Assembly: GCF_022227845.1 (NCBI RefSeq)
Contig: NZ_JAJNQN010000008.1
Coordinates: 1 to 64,000, forward strand
Length of the DNA stretch: 64,000 nt
DNA from: Ectothiorhodospira lacustris
GTDB taxonomy: Bacteria; Pseudomonadota; Gammaproteobacteria; Ectothiorhodospirales; Ectothiorhodospiraceae
Direction: 5' to 3'
The notes under the pieces are model-generated. The model searched no databases and was not told the DNA's origin. It worked only from the letters and a program-made list of their open reading frames with translations. The translations under genes were made by a program, and so were the position numbers. This document shows, piece after piece, positions 35,248-44,311 of this stretch (within the stretch, counting starts at the first letter, position 1; the number at the start of each line of letters is the position of its first letter).

Positions 35248-36308
35248 GCCGGAAGACTCGCGTACTGATCGTCGATGATTCCGCGCTGGTCAGAAAGGTC
35301 CTGACCGAGATCCTGGACTCCGCGCCGGATATCGAGGTAGTGGGCACCGCCCAGGACCCCTATGTGGCACGGGAGCGGATCAAGAGCCTGAATCCGGATG
35401 TGCTGACGCTGGATGTGGAAATGCCTCGCATGGACGGGCTGACCTTTCTGCGCAATCTCATGCGTTTGCGTCCCATGCCGGTGGTTATGGTGTCGTCCTT
35501 GACCGCCCGGGGCGCCGATGTCACCCTTCAGGCCCTGGAACTGGGGGCGCTGGACTTCGTCACCAAGCCCACCCTGGATGTATCGCGCACCCTGAGCGAA
35601 TACAGTGATCAGTTGATCGGCAAGGTCCGCATGGCGGCAGGTGCCCGTGTGCGTGCGCAGGTACAATTGGCCCCGCCGCCGCCCCGGCACTCGGTGGATC
35701 AGGTGATCCCCCTGCGGCCGGCAGCGGTGCGGCTGCATACGACCGACCGCCTGCTGGCCATCGGTGCATCCACGGGTGGGACCGAAGCGGTCAAGGATGT
35801 GCTGATGGGGCTTGCTTCCGACTGTCCGGCCGTGGTGGTCGCGCAGCATATCCCGCCCGGTTTCAGCAGGGCCTGGGCGGAACGCATGAATCGACAGACT
35901 CGGTTGGTGGTCCGGGAGGCGGAGGATGGCGATCGTCTGGTGAACGGCCATGTCTATATCGCCCCCGGCGATCATCATCTGCTGGTGGCCAGGGATGGCG
36001 CACGCTATGTGTGTCGTCTCAGCCGGGCGGAGCCCGTGAATCGCCATCGCCCCAGCGTGGACGTGCTGTTCCGTTCCGTGGTCCAGTCCGCCGGTACCAA
36101 TGCCTGCGCCGCGTTGTTGACCGGAATGGGGGCGGATGGGGCACAGGGACTCAAGGAACTCCATGATGCCGGGGTTTTTACTATTGCCCAGGATGAGGCC
36201 ACCAGTGTGGTCTGGGGCATGCCGGGAGAGGCAGTGAAGCGTGGGGGGGCCTCCAGGGTGTTGCCGTTGCAGGAGATTGCCGCCGCCTTGCTCAAGGCCT
36301 CTTCGTGA
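35244..36308 (+). CDS. cheB: Chemotaxis methylesterase/glutaminase CheB
   Basis: This is a 354-residue enzyme from the TTG at 35244. A receiver domain carries Asp57 (LTLDVEMPRMDG), then a Pro-rich linker (about 140-165), then the esterase domain with Ser in IGASTGGTEAV, His in AQHIPPGFSRAWAERM and Asp in GMGADGAQGLKEL. It removes methyl groups from receptors when phosphorylated by CheA. Upstream in-frame TTG codons (35193, 35217) are possible starts, but homology begins at RKTRVLIVDDSALV. Confidence 0.93.
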   Translation: MSRKTRVLIVDDSALVRKVLTEILDSAPDIEVVGTAQDPYVARERIKSLNPDVLTLDVEMPRMDGLTFLRNLMRLRPMPVVMVSSLTARGADVTLQALELGALDFVTKPTLDVSRTLSEYSDQLIGKVRMAAGARVRAQVQLAPPPPRHSVDQVIPLRPAAVRLHTTDRLLAIGASTGGTEAVKDVLMGLASDCPAVVVAQHIPPGFSRAWAERMNRQTRLVVREAEDGDRLVNGHVYIAPGDHHLLVARDGARYVCRLSRAEPVNRHRPSVDVLFRSVVQSAGTNACAALLTGMGADGAQGLKELHDAGVFTIAQDEATSVVWGMPGEAVKRGGASRVLPLQEIAAALLKASS

Positions 36309-36385
36309 CGCTAAGGACGGATGATGCTATGAAGGACGTCTTGGATAAGTCGTTTCAGTGTCTGAGCAGGTCAGTGTCTGAGTAC

Positions 36386-36484
36386 GTCATTCCCGCGAAA
36401 GCGGGAATCCAGTGACAGACTGAAAACCCTGGACTCCCGCCTGCGCGGGAGTGACGGTGAGGGGACTTTGCGGGAGTGACGGCA
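36386..36484. repeat. Intergenic REP-like paired hairpin element (unit 1)
   Basis: One hairpin, ATTCCCGCGAAAGCGGGAAT, is followed by CCAG, a short spacer, CTGG and a second hairpin, ACTCCCGCCTGCGCGGGAGT. The whole is roughly self-complementary. A shorter GCGGGAGTGACGG tail repeats behind it. A near-identical unit follows at 36513-36638. Confidence 0.85.
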
Positions 36485-36512
36485 AAGAAGGCTTTACTCC
36501 AGCGTCTGAACA

Positions 36513-36638
36513 CGTCATTCCCGCGAAAGCGGGAATCCAGTGACAGACTGAAAAACCCTGGACTCCCGCCTGCGCGGGAGTGACGGTAGGGGGGCTTCGC
36601 GGGAGTGACGGTGAGGGGACTTTGCGGGAGTGACGGCA
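36513..36638. repeat. Intergenic REP-like paired hairpin element (unit 2)
   Basis: This is a second copy of the unit at 36386-36484, with an extra base in the A-run and two copies of the trailing GCGGGAGTGACGG. The two units fill the 410-base gap between cheB and the STAS gene; I see no gene there. Similar elements lie at 44021-44152 and 51983-52052. Confidence 0.85.
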
Positions 36639-36718
36639 ATGAGGGGTGGATGGGGGTGTGGTGTGCCCGGGGGTTGGGTCTGTTACCTGCCTAGTCAATT
36701 TTTAGCGGAGTATGTGTC

Positions 36719-37024
36719 ATGAGTATCAGTCGCCAGGTCGACAGCGGAAACGCGCTTGTCATCATCAATATTGAGGGGCGTTTTGATTTTTCCGAACACC
36801 GTCCGTTTCGCGATGCTTACCGGGATATTGCCCCTGGCTCCGTGCGTTTTCTGGTGGATCTGTCCCGTGCCGACTATCTGGACAGCTCGGCCCTGGGGAT
36901 GTTGCTGCTGCTGCGTGAGCACGCGGGTACCGATGCCGGGCGCGTCACCATCCGGGGCTGCACCGAGGATGTTCTGAGAATCCTCAGGATTGCCAATTTC
37001 GACCGTCTGTTCATCCTAGAGTAG
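36719..37024 (+). CDS. STAS-domain anti-sigma factor antagonist (HsbA-like)
   Basis: This 101-residue protein is a single STAS domain. The phosphorylatable Ser lies in YLDSSALGML (Ser56 or Ser57). Such proteins are dephosphorylated by a PP2C phosphatase and phosphorylated by an anti-sigma kinase domain; the next gene encodes both activities in one chain. In Pseudomonas, HsbA with HsbR works this way to control flagella and c-di-GMP. GCGGAG lies 12-13 bases upstream of the ATG. Confidence 0.9.
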   Translation: MSISRQVDSGNALVIINIEGRFDFSEHRPFRDAYRDIAPGSVRFLVDLSRADYLDSSALGMLLLLREHAGTDAGRVTIRGCTEDVLRILRIANFDRLFILE

Positions 37025-37036
37025 CGTGGTTTCCAG

Positions 37037-38734
37037 ATGGGTCTTCACATTGCCTCTTCGCCCGCTACGCGGGGCATGGCCCTGGTGGTGGATGACGAGT
37101 CCACCAACCGCCTGGTGCTGGCCGCCATGCTCAAGCGCGAAGGCTTCCATGTCGTTGAGGCCCGGAACGGCAGCGAGGCCCTGACCCGGTTCGAGGCATC
37201 ACGGCCGGATATCATTTTTATGGATGTGATGATGCCCGGCATGGACGGCCTGGAGGCGACACAACATCTCAAGACCCTGTCCGGCAACGACTTTGTCCCG
37301 ATCATTTTCCTGACCGCACTGCATGACGACCAGTCTTTGGTGCGCTGCATCGAGGCCGGTGGTGACGATTTTCTGTCAAAGCCCTTCAGCTTCAATGTGC
37401 TCAAGTCCCGCATCGTGGCCATGGAGCGGGTGCGTGACCTGCATCGTCACATTGCGGCCAAGAACCGGATGCTGGCGAGGCTGCTGGAGATCGATCGTCA
37501 GGAACAGGTGCTGGCCGAGAGAATCTTCAGTCATGCGGTCAACGACCGCAATGTGGCCGGAGAGAATCTGGGTATCCTGATGCGCCCGGCGGCCACCTTC
37601 AATGGCGATCTGTTGCTGAGCCAGTATCTGCCCGATGGCAGTCTGCGCGTTCTGCTGGGAGATTTTACGGGGCACGGCCTGTCGGCGGCCATCGGGGCAT
37701 TGCCGGTTGCCGACGCCTTTCACTCCATGACCCGCAAGGGGGTGGCCGACGAAGTGGTGCTGGAGGAGATCAACCGCAAGCTTCACCGGGTGTTGCCCAC
37801 CGACCGCTTCATGTGCGCCTTCATGGTGACTTTTCCGGTATCGGGGGGGGATTTGCGTTGGTGGAATGGCGGGATGCCGGACGGGTTGGTTTGCCATGCC
37901 GAGGGCATCCATCGGCTGGCCTCCCATGCCCTGCCTCTGGGCATCCTGCCCGAACTGTCCCATAGTGACGCCCCGCGGCGCAGACCCCTGCGGATGGGGG
38001 ACCGTCTCCTACTCATCACTGATGGTCTGCTGGAAGCCCAGGATGCCGAAGGACGTGCCTTCGGGCAGGCCGGGTGGCCGGAGCTGATCGCGAACTGGAC
38101 CTGTGACCGCAGTCTGCTGGCGCCTTTGCTGCAATCGCTGGATGCCCACTGCGCGGATACGGATCAACAGGATGATATCGGTGCGGTGGAGATCCCGGTG
38201 ACTGTGGATATTTTCGGGTGCGCCAATCTGGGTGCCGTTCCATCTTCCCAGGGAGGGGTCGCCTGTTCAGTATTGTTACGGGACGGACGTCTGGCGCGGA
38301 CGCCTTCAATGGCGCATCTGCTGGGGCCTCTGGGGCTGCAGGAGGAACTTGGTGCCCATTTGGGTGCCCTGGAAACCGTCCTCCACGAGCTCTACACCAA
38401 TGCGCTGGAGCACGGTATCCTGCGCCTGCCTTCCTGGATGAAGGCGACGCCGGACGGTTTTTCGGCCTATTATGTGGAGCGGGAGAGCAGACTCGCGGCA
38501 GGCCCCGTCGGCAGCATACGGGTGGATATCGCTTATGAGTCCGGACCGCCCGGTACGATCAGAATCACCATTACGGACAGCGGCCAGGGGTTCGATTTCG
38601 GCAAACCCCCTGAACCACTGAGTGTCTCGGTCAAGCCTTGGGGGCGTGGTATCGCCCTGGTGCGGGAACTGTGCGAGTCCGTGAACTACTGCAATCTAGG
38701 CACCCAAGTGGAGGCAGTCTATCGGTGTGTCTGA
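37037..38734 (+). CDS. REC-PP2C-HATPase partner-switching regulator (HsbR-like)
   Basis: This 565-residue protein has a receiver domain (Asp63 in IFMDVMMPGMDG), a coiled linker and a SpoIIE-type PP2C phosphatase (about 175-385) with metal Asp motifs FNGDLL, GDFTGHGLSAAI, LLLITDGLLEAQD and QQDDIGAV. A C-terminal GHKL kinase domain (about 440-560) has N-box HELYTNALEHGIL and G-box DSGQGFDF. One chain can thus phosphorylate and dephosphorylate the STAS protein encoded 12 bases upstream, gated by the receiver. The architecture is that of Pseudomonas HsbR. Confidence 0.88.
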   Translation: MGLHIASSPATRGMALVVDDESTNRLVLAAMLKREGFHVVEARNGSEALTRFEASRPDIIFMDVMMPGMDGLEATQHLKTLSGNDFVPIIFLTALHDDQSLVRCIEAGGDDFLSKPFSFNVLKSRIVAMERVRDLHRHIAAKNRMLARLLEIDRQEQVLAERIFSHAVNDRNVAGENLGILMRPAATFNGDLLLSQYLPDGSLRVLLGDFTGHGLSAAIGALPVADAFHSMTRKGVADEVVLEEINRKLHRVLPTDRFMCAFMVTFPVSGGDLRWWNGGMPDGLVCHAEGIHRLASHALPLGILPELSHSDAPRRRPLRMGDRLLLITDGLLEAQDAEGRAFGQAGWPELIANWTCDRSLLAPLLQSLDAHCADTDQQDDIGAVEIPVTVDIFGCANLGAVPSSQGGVACSVLLRDGRLARTPSMAHLLGPLGLQEELGAHLGALETVLHELYTNALEHGILRLPSWMKATPDGFSAYYVERESRLAAGPVGSIRVDIAYESGPPGTIRITITDSGQGFDFGKPPEPLSVSVKPWGRGIALVRELCESVNYCNLGTQVEAVYRCV

Positions 38735-38757
38735 ATCATTGAAAGGATCAATATTTC

Positions 38758-39891
38758 ATGTCCAGTCATCATAAACAGGATGAGAACTATCATCTGAGCC
38801 GCAACTCCGCTCGCATCATGGTGGTGGATGATGAGCGCGCCAACCTGGTGTTGATGGAGCGTCTCCTGCGCAGTGACGGCTACGGCAATCTGGTGATGGT
38901 GCAGGATCCCCGTCAGGTCATGACTGCCTATCGGGAAGAGAGAACGGATCTGATCCTGCTGGATATTCAGATGCCCCATATGGATGGCTTCCAGGTGATG
39001 GAGCAGTTTGCGGTGCTCAATGACCCTTTGGTGCCGCCGATTCTGGTGCTCACCGCCCAGGCGAGCCGGGAGTACATGCTGCGTGCCCTGAATGTGGGTG
39101 CGAGGGATTTCATCGGCAAGCCGTTTGACCGTGCCGAGGTGCTGGCCAGGGTCCGCAACATGCTGGACGTACAGCTGGCCCACCGCATGACCCATAACCA
39201 GAAGGATGTACTGGAGCAGATGGTTCGTGAGCGGACCGATGAGATTCGCCGTACCCGTCTGCAGGTGGTTCAGCGACTGGGGCGTGCCGCCGAGTACCGG
39301 GATAATGAAACCGGGTATCACATTCTGCGCATGAGCCACACTTGCGAGCTGCTGGCCCGCCATCTGGGGTGGAGCCACGCCGAATGTGAGCGCATGCTCC
39401 ACGCCAGTCCCATGCACGATGTGGGCAAGATCGGCATCCCCGACCAGATCCTGCTCAAGCCTGGGAAACTCACCCCCGAAGAATGGTCCATCATGCAATC
39501 TCATGCCACCATCGGTGGGGACATCCTCAGCGGAGACGAGTCGGAACTGCTGAATCTGGCCCGGGAGATCGCTCTGACCCATCACGAAAAATGGGACGGC
39601 AGTGGTTACCCTCTGGGACTGGCCGGGGAAGAGATCCCCGTCAGCGGACGTATCGTCGCCCTGGCGGATGTGTTTGATGCCCTGACGTCCGAGCGGCCGT
39701 ACAAGAAGGCCTGGCCGGTTCAGGATGCCCTGGATCTGATCCGGGATTCGAGCGGCAGCCATTTCGAACCACGGCTGACGGCGGTATTTTTCAAGCTGGT
39801 GCCGGAGATTCTTGCCATCCGTGACCGCTTTGCCGAACCGCCAAGCCCGGCGTCGGAACCGCACAGTTTCACGGGGCGTGTCGCCGACTGA
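38758..39891 (+). CDS. Response regulator with HD-GYP phosphodiesterase domain
   Basis: This 377-residue protein has a receiver domain (about 18-135; phosphoacceptor in LILLDIQMPHMDG), a connecting helix and an HD-GYP domain (about 165-355). The HD pair is His220-Asp221 (MHDVGKIGIPD). The GYP loop is intact in HHEKWDGSGYPLGLAG. It should hydrolyse c-di-GMP to GMP when its receiver is activated. It lies 23 bases after the HsbR-like gene, probably in the same operon. Confidence 0.92.
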   Translation: MSSHHKQDENYHLSRNSARIMVVDDERANLVLMERLLRSDGYGNLVMVQDPRQVMTAYREERTDLILLDIQMPHMDGFQVMEQFAVLNDPLVPPILVLTAQASREYMLRALNVGARDFIGKPFDRAEVLARVRNMLDVQLAHRMTHNQKDVLEQMVRERTDEIRRTRLQVVQRLGRAAEYRDNETGYHILRMSHTCELLARHLGWSHAECERMLHASPMHDVGKIGIPDQILLKPGKLTPEEWSIMQSHATIGGDILSGDESELLNLAREIALTHHEKWDGSGYPLGLAGEEIPVSGRIVALADVFDALTSERPYKKAWPVQDALDLIRDSSGSHFEPRLTAVFFKLVPEILAIRDRFAEPPSPASEPHSFTGRVAD

Positions 39892-39935
39892 TGCAAGGCG
39901 GCCGGTATCCCGCCCATCCGGCGCCATGATTCCGT

Positions 39936-39941
39936 TATAAT
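39936..39941 (+). promoter_or_regulatory. -10 element of a hom promoter
   Basis: A perfect TATAAT lies 33 bases before the hom TTG start and 20 bases before its AAGGAG. No good -35 hexamer is visible at normal spacing. Confidence 0.45.
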
Positions 39942-39974
39942 CTCGCGATTTCCCGCGCCGAAGGAGTGTTCCTT

Positions 39975-41285
39975 TTGAAACCCGTCAAGCTTGGCCTGCT
40001 GGGCCTGGGTACCGTGGGCAGCGGTACCGCCAACGTGCTCAAACGCAACAGTGATGAGATCACCCGCCGGGCCGGTCGGGGCATCGAGATCGTGGCCGCC
40101 GCCGGCAAGAATCTGGACAGCCACAACTGTCACGATGTGAGCGGCATGCGCCTGACCGATGATGCCTTCTCGGTGGTCAATGACCCGGAGGTGGAAGTGG
40201 TGGTCGAACTGATCGGCGGCACCACCCTGGCCCGCGAACTGGTGCTTGGCGCCATCGATCAGGGCAAGCACGTGGTCACCGCCAACAAGGCCTTGATCGC
40301 CCTGCACGGCAACGAGATTTTTGCCCGCGCCCAGGAAAAGGGCGTCATTGTCGCCTTCGAGGCGGCGGTGGCCGGCGGCATTCCCATCATCAAGGCGATC
40401 CGCGAAGGACTGGCGGGCAACCGCATCAACTGGGTGGCCGGTATCATCAACGGCACCGGGAACTTCATCCTTACCGAGATGCGGGACAAGGGCCGCGATT
40501 TCCAGGATGTGCTGGCCGAGGCCCAGCGCCTGGGTTATGCGGAGGCCGACCCCACCTTCGACGTGGAAGGCATCGACGCCGCCCACAAGCTGACCATCCT
40601 GGCCTCCATTGCCTTCGGTATCCCGCTGCAGTTCGATCGGGTATATACCGAGGGGATCACCGGCATCACCCGGGAGGATGTGGCCTATGCCAACGAACTG
40701 GGCTACCGCATCAAACATCTGGGGATTGCCCGGCGCACGGCTCAGGGCATCGAGCTGCGGGTGCATCCCACCCTCATCCCGGAGCGACGTCTGATCGCCA
40801 ACGTGGACGGGGTCATGAACGCGGTGTTGGTGTCCGCCGATGCCGTGGGGCCGACCCTCTATTACGGTGCCGGTGCCGGTTCCGAGCCCACCGGATCCGC
40901 AGTGGTGGCGGACATCGTGGACGTGGTGCGGGCCATGACCACGGATCCGGAGAACCGCGTCCCTCATCTGGCCTTCCAGGCGGACACCCTGTCGGATACC
41001 ACCATCCTGCCCATGGAAGCGGTGAAGACCTCCTTCTACCTGCGTCTGCGGGTGCTGGACCGCCCCGGTGTGATGGCCGACATCACCCGCATCCTGGCCA
41101 ACGAGGACATCAGCATCGAGGCCATCCTGCAGAAGGAACAGGATGACGACACCACGGAAGCGGACGTGATCCTGCTCACCCACGAGGTGCGCGAAGGCAA
41201 CATGATCCAGGCCATTCGGGAGATCGAGGCCCTGGAGACCGTGAAGACGCCGGTGATTCGCATCCGCCTCGAGAATCTCAAGTAA
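39975..41285 (+). CDS. hom: Homoserine dehydrogenase
   Basis: This 436-residue enzyme reduces aspartate semialdehyde to homoserine for threonine and methionine synthesis. It has the N-terminal NAD(P) fold LGLLGLGTVGSGTANVL, the signature GIINGTGNFILTEM and DPTFDVEGIDAAHKL, and a C-terminal ACT domain (about 350-430) for feedback control. TTG at 39975 is preferred because AAGGAG (39961-39966) sits 8 bases upstream. It is 24 bases ahead of thrC. Confidence 0.95.
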   Translation: MKPVKLGLLGLGTVGSGTANVLKRNSDEITRRAGRGIEIVAAAGKNLDSHNCHDVSGMRLTDDAFSVVNDPEVEVVVELIGGTTLARELVLGAIDQGKHVVTANKALIALHGNEIFARAQEKGVIVAFEAAVAGGIPIIKAIREGLAGNRINWVAGIINGTGNFILTEMRDKGRDFQDVLAEAQRLGYAEADPTFDVEGIDAAHKLTILASIAFGIPLQFDRVYTEGITGITREDVAYANELGYRIKHLGIARRTAQGIELRVHPTLIPERRLIANVDGVMNAVLVSADAVGPTLYYGAGAGSEPTGSAVVADIVDVVRAMTTDPENRVPHLAFQADTLSDTTILPMEAVKTSFYLRLRVLDRPGVMADITRILANEDISIEAILQKEQDDDTTEADVILLTHEVREGNMIQAIREIEALETVKTPVIRIRLENLK

Positions 41286-41309
41286 GCCATCCGTACCCGA
41301 GAGAACATC

Positions 41310-42449
41310 ATGCCTTTTCGACCCCGTTACACCGGTATCATCGAGCGTTATCGCGACCGTCTGCCGATCCACGATGATACCCGCATCATCGGTCTGGGGG
41401 AGGGCAATACGCCCCTCATCCGCCTGAACAACATTCCGCGCCTGATCGGCAAGGAAGTGGATATCTACGTCAAGTACGAGGGCCTCAACCCCACCGGGTC
41501 GTTCAAGGACCGGGGCATGACCATGGCAGTGACCAAGGCGGTGGAAGAAGGCTCCAGGGCCATCATCTGCGCCTCCACCGGCAATACCTCCGCGGCCGCC
41601 GCGGCGTATGCGGCCCGGGCCGGCATCACCGCCTTCGTGCTGATCCCGGACGGCAAGATCGCCCAGGGCAAGCTGGCTCAGGCCATGATGCACGGTTCGA
41701 TGGTGATTCAGATCAAGGGCAATTTCGATGACGGCATGCGCCTGGTGAAGGAAGTGGCGGAAAGTGCGCCGGTGACCATCGTCAACTCGGTCAATCCTTA
41801 TCGCCTGCAGGGCCAGAAGACGGCGGCCTTCGAGATCGTCGAAGAACTGGGTCGGGCACCGGATTATCACTGCCTGCCGGTGGGCAATGCGGGCAACATC
41901 ACCGCTCACTGGATCGGTTACTGCGAATATTCCTCCGCCTCCGGCGATCACGTCACCGAATCCTGTGGTTTCTGCAAGGGCCGCTGCATGTATGCCGGTG
42001 GCGCGGTGGTGGGCAACCGGCCCAGGATGGTGGGCTATCAGGCCTCGGGCAGCGCGCCCTTCATGCGGGGGCATATGGTGGATAACCCGGAAACCGTGGC
42101 CACCGCCATCCGCATCGGGCACCCGCAGTCCTGGGACTATGCCTGGAAGGTCAAGGAAGAGTCCGGCGGCTGGTTTGACGAGTGCAGCGACGAGGAGATC
42201 CTGGCGGCGCAGAAGCTTTTGGCAGAGAAGGAAGGCGTGTTCTGCGAACCGGCCTCCGCCACTTCTTTGGCAGGCGCATTGCGGGATGTGCAGCAGGGCA
42301 AGATCCCCGAAGGCTCCAGCATCGTCTGCACCCTGACCGGCCATGGTCTGAAGGATCCGGATACTGCCATCCGCCAGTCCAGCCGGGTACCGGTGACGGT
42401 GGATGCGACCCTTGACTCGGTCAAGCGGGCGATCCTGGAGAATATGTAA
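41310..42449 (+). CDS. thrC: Threonine synthase with Cys-rich insert
   Basis: This 379-residue PLP enzyme converts O-phosphohomoserine to threonine. The Schiff-base Lys is in [12 protein letters not shown] (about residue 65), and the phosphate loop is [14 protein letters not shown]. After the latter, an insert of about 20 residues brings Cys205, Cys219, Cys222 and Cys226 (C-x13-C-x2-C-x3-C) before the conserved [18 protein letters not shown]. Short-form ThrC proteins usually lack these cysteines; a metal or redox site is possible. The gene is convergent with the AAA ATPase gene. Confidence 0.94.
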   Translation: MPFRPRYTGIIERYRDRLPIHDDTRIIGLGEGNTPLIRLNNIPRLIGKEVDIYVKYEGLNPTGSFKDRGMTMAVTKAVEEGSRAIICASTGNTSAAAAAYAARAGITAFVLIPDGKIAQGKLAQAMMHGSMVIQIKGNFDDGMRLVKEVAESAPVTIVNSVNPYRLQGQKTAAFEIVEELGRAPDYHCLPVGNAGNITAHWIGYCEYSSASGDHVTESCGFCKGRCMYAGGAVVGNRPRMVGYQASGSAPFMRGHMVDNPETVATAIRIGHPQSWDYAWKVKEESGGWFDECSDEEILAAQKLLAEKEGVFCEPASATSLAGALRDVQQGKIPEGSSIVCTLTGHGLKDPDTAIRQSSRVPVTVDATLDSVKRAILENM

Positions 42450-42468
42450 GTTGACCCGGTGATGAGGG

Positions 42469-42481
42469 GGAGGCAGCCTCC
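42469..42481. terminator. Compact hairpin between convergent thrC and ATPase genes
   Basis: GGAGGC-A-GCCTCC forms a perfect inverted repeat in the 55-base gap. GATGAGGGGG precedes it and CCTCACCCTCAC follows, recalling the convergent-gene repeats elsewhere in the window. Confidence 0.4.
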
Positions 42482-42504
42482 GGCCCACAACCGGCGCCTC
42501 ACCC

Positions 42505-43362
42505 TCACTTCACCTGAAGTCCCCCCACCCAGTCCCGGGCAAACTGCCACGCAACCCGTCCACTGCGCGATCCGCGCAGCAGGGCAAACCGCAGGGCTTG
42601 TGTCCGGCAGTTGTCGTCCATGGTCACGCCACCGAGGCGTGTCAGCCAATGTTCCACTACCGCCAGGTATTGCCCCTGATTGAAGGGGTGAAACGACACC
42701 CACATCCCGAACCGCTCCGACAGAGACACCTTTTCCTCCACCGCCTCCCCGGGGTGGATCTCATCACCTTCCCGCCGGACTTCCAGGTTGTCCGTCAGTC
42801 GCTCCGGCATCAGGTGGCGTCGATTGGAAGTGGCATAGATCAGCACATTGTCCGGTGTCCCTTCCAGGGCGCCGTCCAGGGCGGCCTTCAGGGCCTTGTA
42901 GGCGGGCTCGTCTGCCTCGAAGGACAGGTCGTCGGCAAACAGGATGAACCGTTCGGGGCGGTCACGCAGCGGGGCCACGATCTCCGGCAGATTGACCAGG
43001 GACTGGGCATCCACCTGCACCATGCGCAGACCTTGATCCCCATAGCGGGTGAGCAGGGCGCGCATCAGGGAAGACTTGCCCGTACCTCGGGCGCCCCACA
43101 GCAGGGCGTTGTTGGCCGGAACACCCTGCACGAACTGGCGCGTGTTGCGGTCCAGCAGGGACTTGGGGCGGTCGATGTGCAGCAGATCGTCAAGGTCCAG
43201 CGGCGGCACGCTGGGAATGCTTTGCAGATGATGGTCTCGCCAGCGGAAGGCCGGGGCCTTCCAGTCGGGTGCCGGGGCGGTCCCGGGCAGCAGGGTATCC
43301 AGGCGGTTCAGCAGTGATTCCGCCTGATCCAGCAGTTGATGGAGTGGATGGGTGTCGTGCAT
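42505..43362 (-). CDS. AAA-type ATPase, DUF815 family
   Basis: This 285-residue predicted cytoplasmic ATPase has Walker A GARGTGKSSLM (about residues 90-97), Walker B FILFADDLSFE and a sensor-1-like YATSNRRHLMPER. The pattern and length fit DUF815, a conserved AAA family of unknown function. An N-terminal helix (HQLLDQAESLLNRLDTLLP) precedes the core. It is transcribed toward thrC, in line with the DUF2721 gene behind it. Confidence 0.85.
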   Translation of the reverse strand: MHDTHPLHQLLDQAESLLNRLDTLLPGTAPAPDWKAPAFRWRDHHLQSIPSVPPLDLDDLLHIDRPKSLLDRNTRQFVQGVPANNALLWGARGTGKSSLMRALLTRYGDQGLRMVQVDAQSLVNLPEIVAPLRDRPERFILFADDLSFEADEPAYKALKAALDGALEGTPDNVLIYATSNRRHLMPERLTDNLEVRREGDEIHPGEAVEEKVSLSERFGMWVSFHPFNQGQYLAVVEHWLTRLGGVTMDDNCRTQALRFALLRGSRSGRVAWQFARDWVGGLQVK

Positions 43363-43445
43363 GGATGATCAGTGGGTTCGGTGTCGCTGCCGCAGGAGAA
43401 GGTATTTTATCCCACCCGGCAAGACAGGGGAGAGCCGGTCGGCGA

Positions 43446-43895
43446 TCATGATTTGCCGATCTGGGTGAGGTTGAGGCTGCGGATGGCCAGAAAGACCTCT
43501 CTGAGGAAGGCCAGCAGGGCGCCAATGAGGCAGAACATGGCGAGCACGAACAGGGCGCCGATGAGTAGCGGGTTGTCGATGCCGAGAAAGTATTCGATGA
43601 AGGCGGAGACGATGGTCAGGCAGATCAGCAGGGCGGTGGTGATGCCCAAGGTGATGCCCAGGTGCACCATTCTTACCCTTCCCTCCAGCAGTTCCAACTC
43701 ACGGATGGCGGTCTTATGGAACTCATGGTCTTCATGGCGGATGCGTTCCAGCAGGTGACGCCGCCGATCCACCACCCGGGACAGTCGAGAGACAAAGGCG
43801 TTGATGAAACCTGCGATGCCCACCAGTAGGAATACCGGGGCGACCGAAAGCTGGATCACGGTGGAAATATCGTAAAGGGTCTGTGCCGACGACAT
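43446..43895 (-). CDS. DUF2721 family membrane protein
   Basis: This 149-residue membrane protein has one N-terminal hydrophobic segment (about 14-34, LSVAPVFLLVGIAGFINAFV) and a conserved basic cytoplasmic stretch SRLSRVVDRRRHLLERI. Two more segments follow (about 76-98 and 108-130). This layout is DUF2721; no function is established. It lies 83 bases upstream of the ATPase gene and may be co-transcribed with it. Confidence 0.8.
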   Translation of the reverse strand: MSSAQTLYDISTVIQLSVAPVFLLVGIAGFINAFVSRLSRVVDRRRHLLERIRHEDHEFHKTAIRELELLEGRVRMVHLGITLGITTALLICLTIVSAFIEYFLGIDNPLLIGALFVLAMFCLIGALLAFLREVFLAIRSLNLTQIGKS

Positions 43896-44020
43896 GGGTT
43901 TTCCTGATGGGGTTTCCTGTGGTGTTGTAACGGCCCGCGCGGACCCGGTTCATTCCCGGTTCATTCCCTCACAAACGAGCGTCCAGTGGAAGCAAGGATC
44001 GTCCGCCACGGGTTACTACC

Positions 44021-44152
44021 GTCATTCCCGCGCAAGCGGGAATCCAGTTACATCAGGGTGAGGGCATGCGCCTCGGCTATCGTCATTCCCGCGCAAGCGG
44101 GAATCCAGTGGCGGACTGAGAATATTGGACTCCCGCTTCTGCGGGAGCGACG
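44021..44152. repeat. REP-like hairpins (one single and one paired unit)
   Basis: A lone ATTCCCGCGCAAGCGGGAAT hairpin with CCAG (44021-44047) is followed by a paired unit (44082-44152) ending in ACTCCCGCTTCTGCGGGAGCGACG. It is the same family as 36386-36638, with CGCAAGCG loops instead of CGAAAGCG. Together they occupy much of the 416-base gap between the DUF2721 and hemerythrin genes; the rest shows only a GGTTCATTCCC direct repeat. Confidence 0.85.
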
Positions 44153-44311
44153 AAAAAATCCTCCGCAGTGACGAGAAAAGACTCGTCGCAGTGGTGACAA
44201 GACCCATCGGAGTGGCGGCATGAGGGTTTTTCAGGACTGCCTTCGCAATTTATCCTGCTCCGCTGTGCTATGGTCATAGGCGAGATGAACGGGCTGATCG
44301 AGAGGTGCTGC

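Noticed and set aside
36355-36698. Open frames translating to VTPAQAGVQ- and WIPAFAGMT-like peptides across the repeats
   Set aside because: These peptides are the typical spurious translation of REP-like hairpins; the same phrases recur in several frames and at 43986-44328, with no ribosome-binding site.
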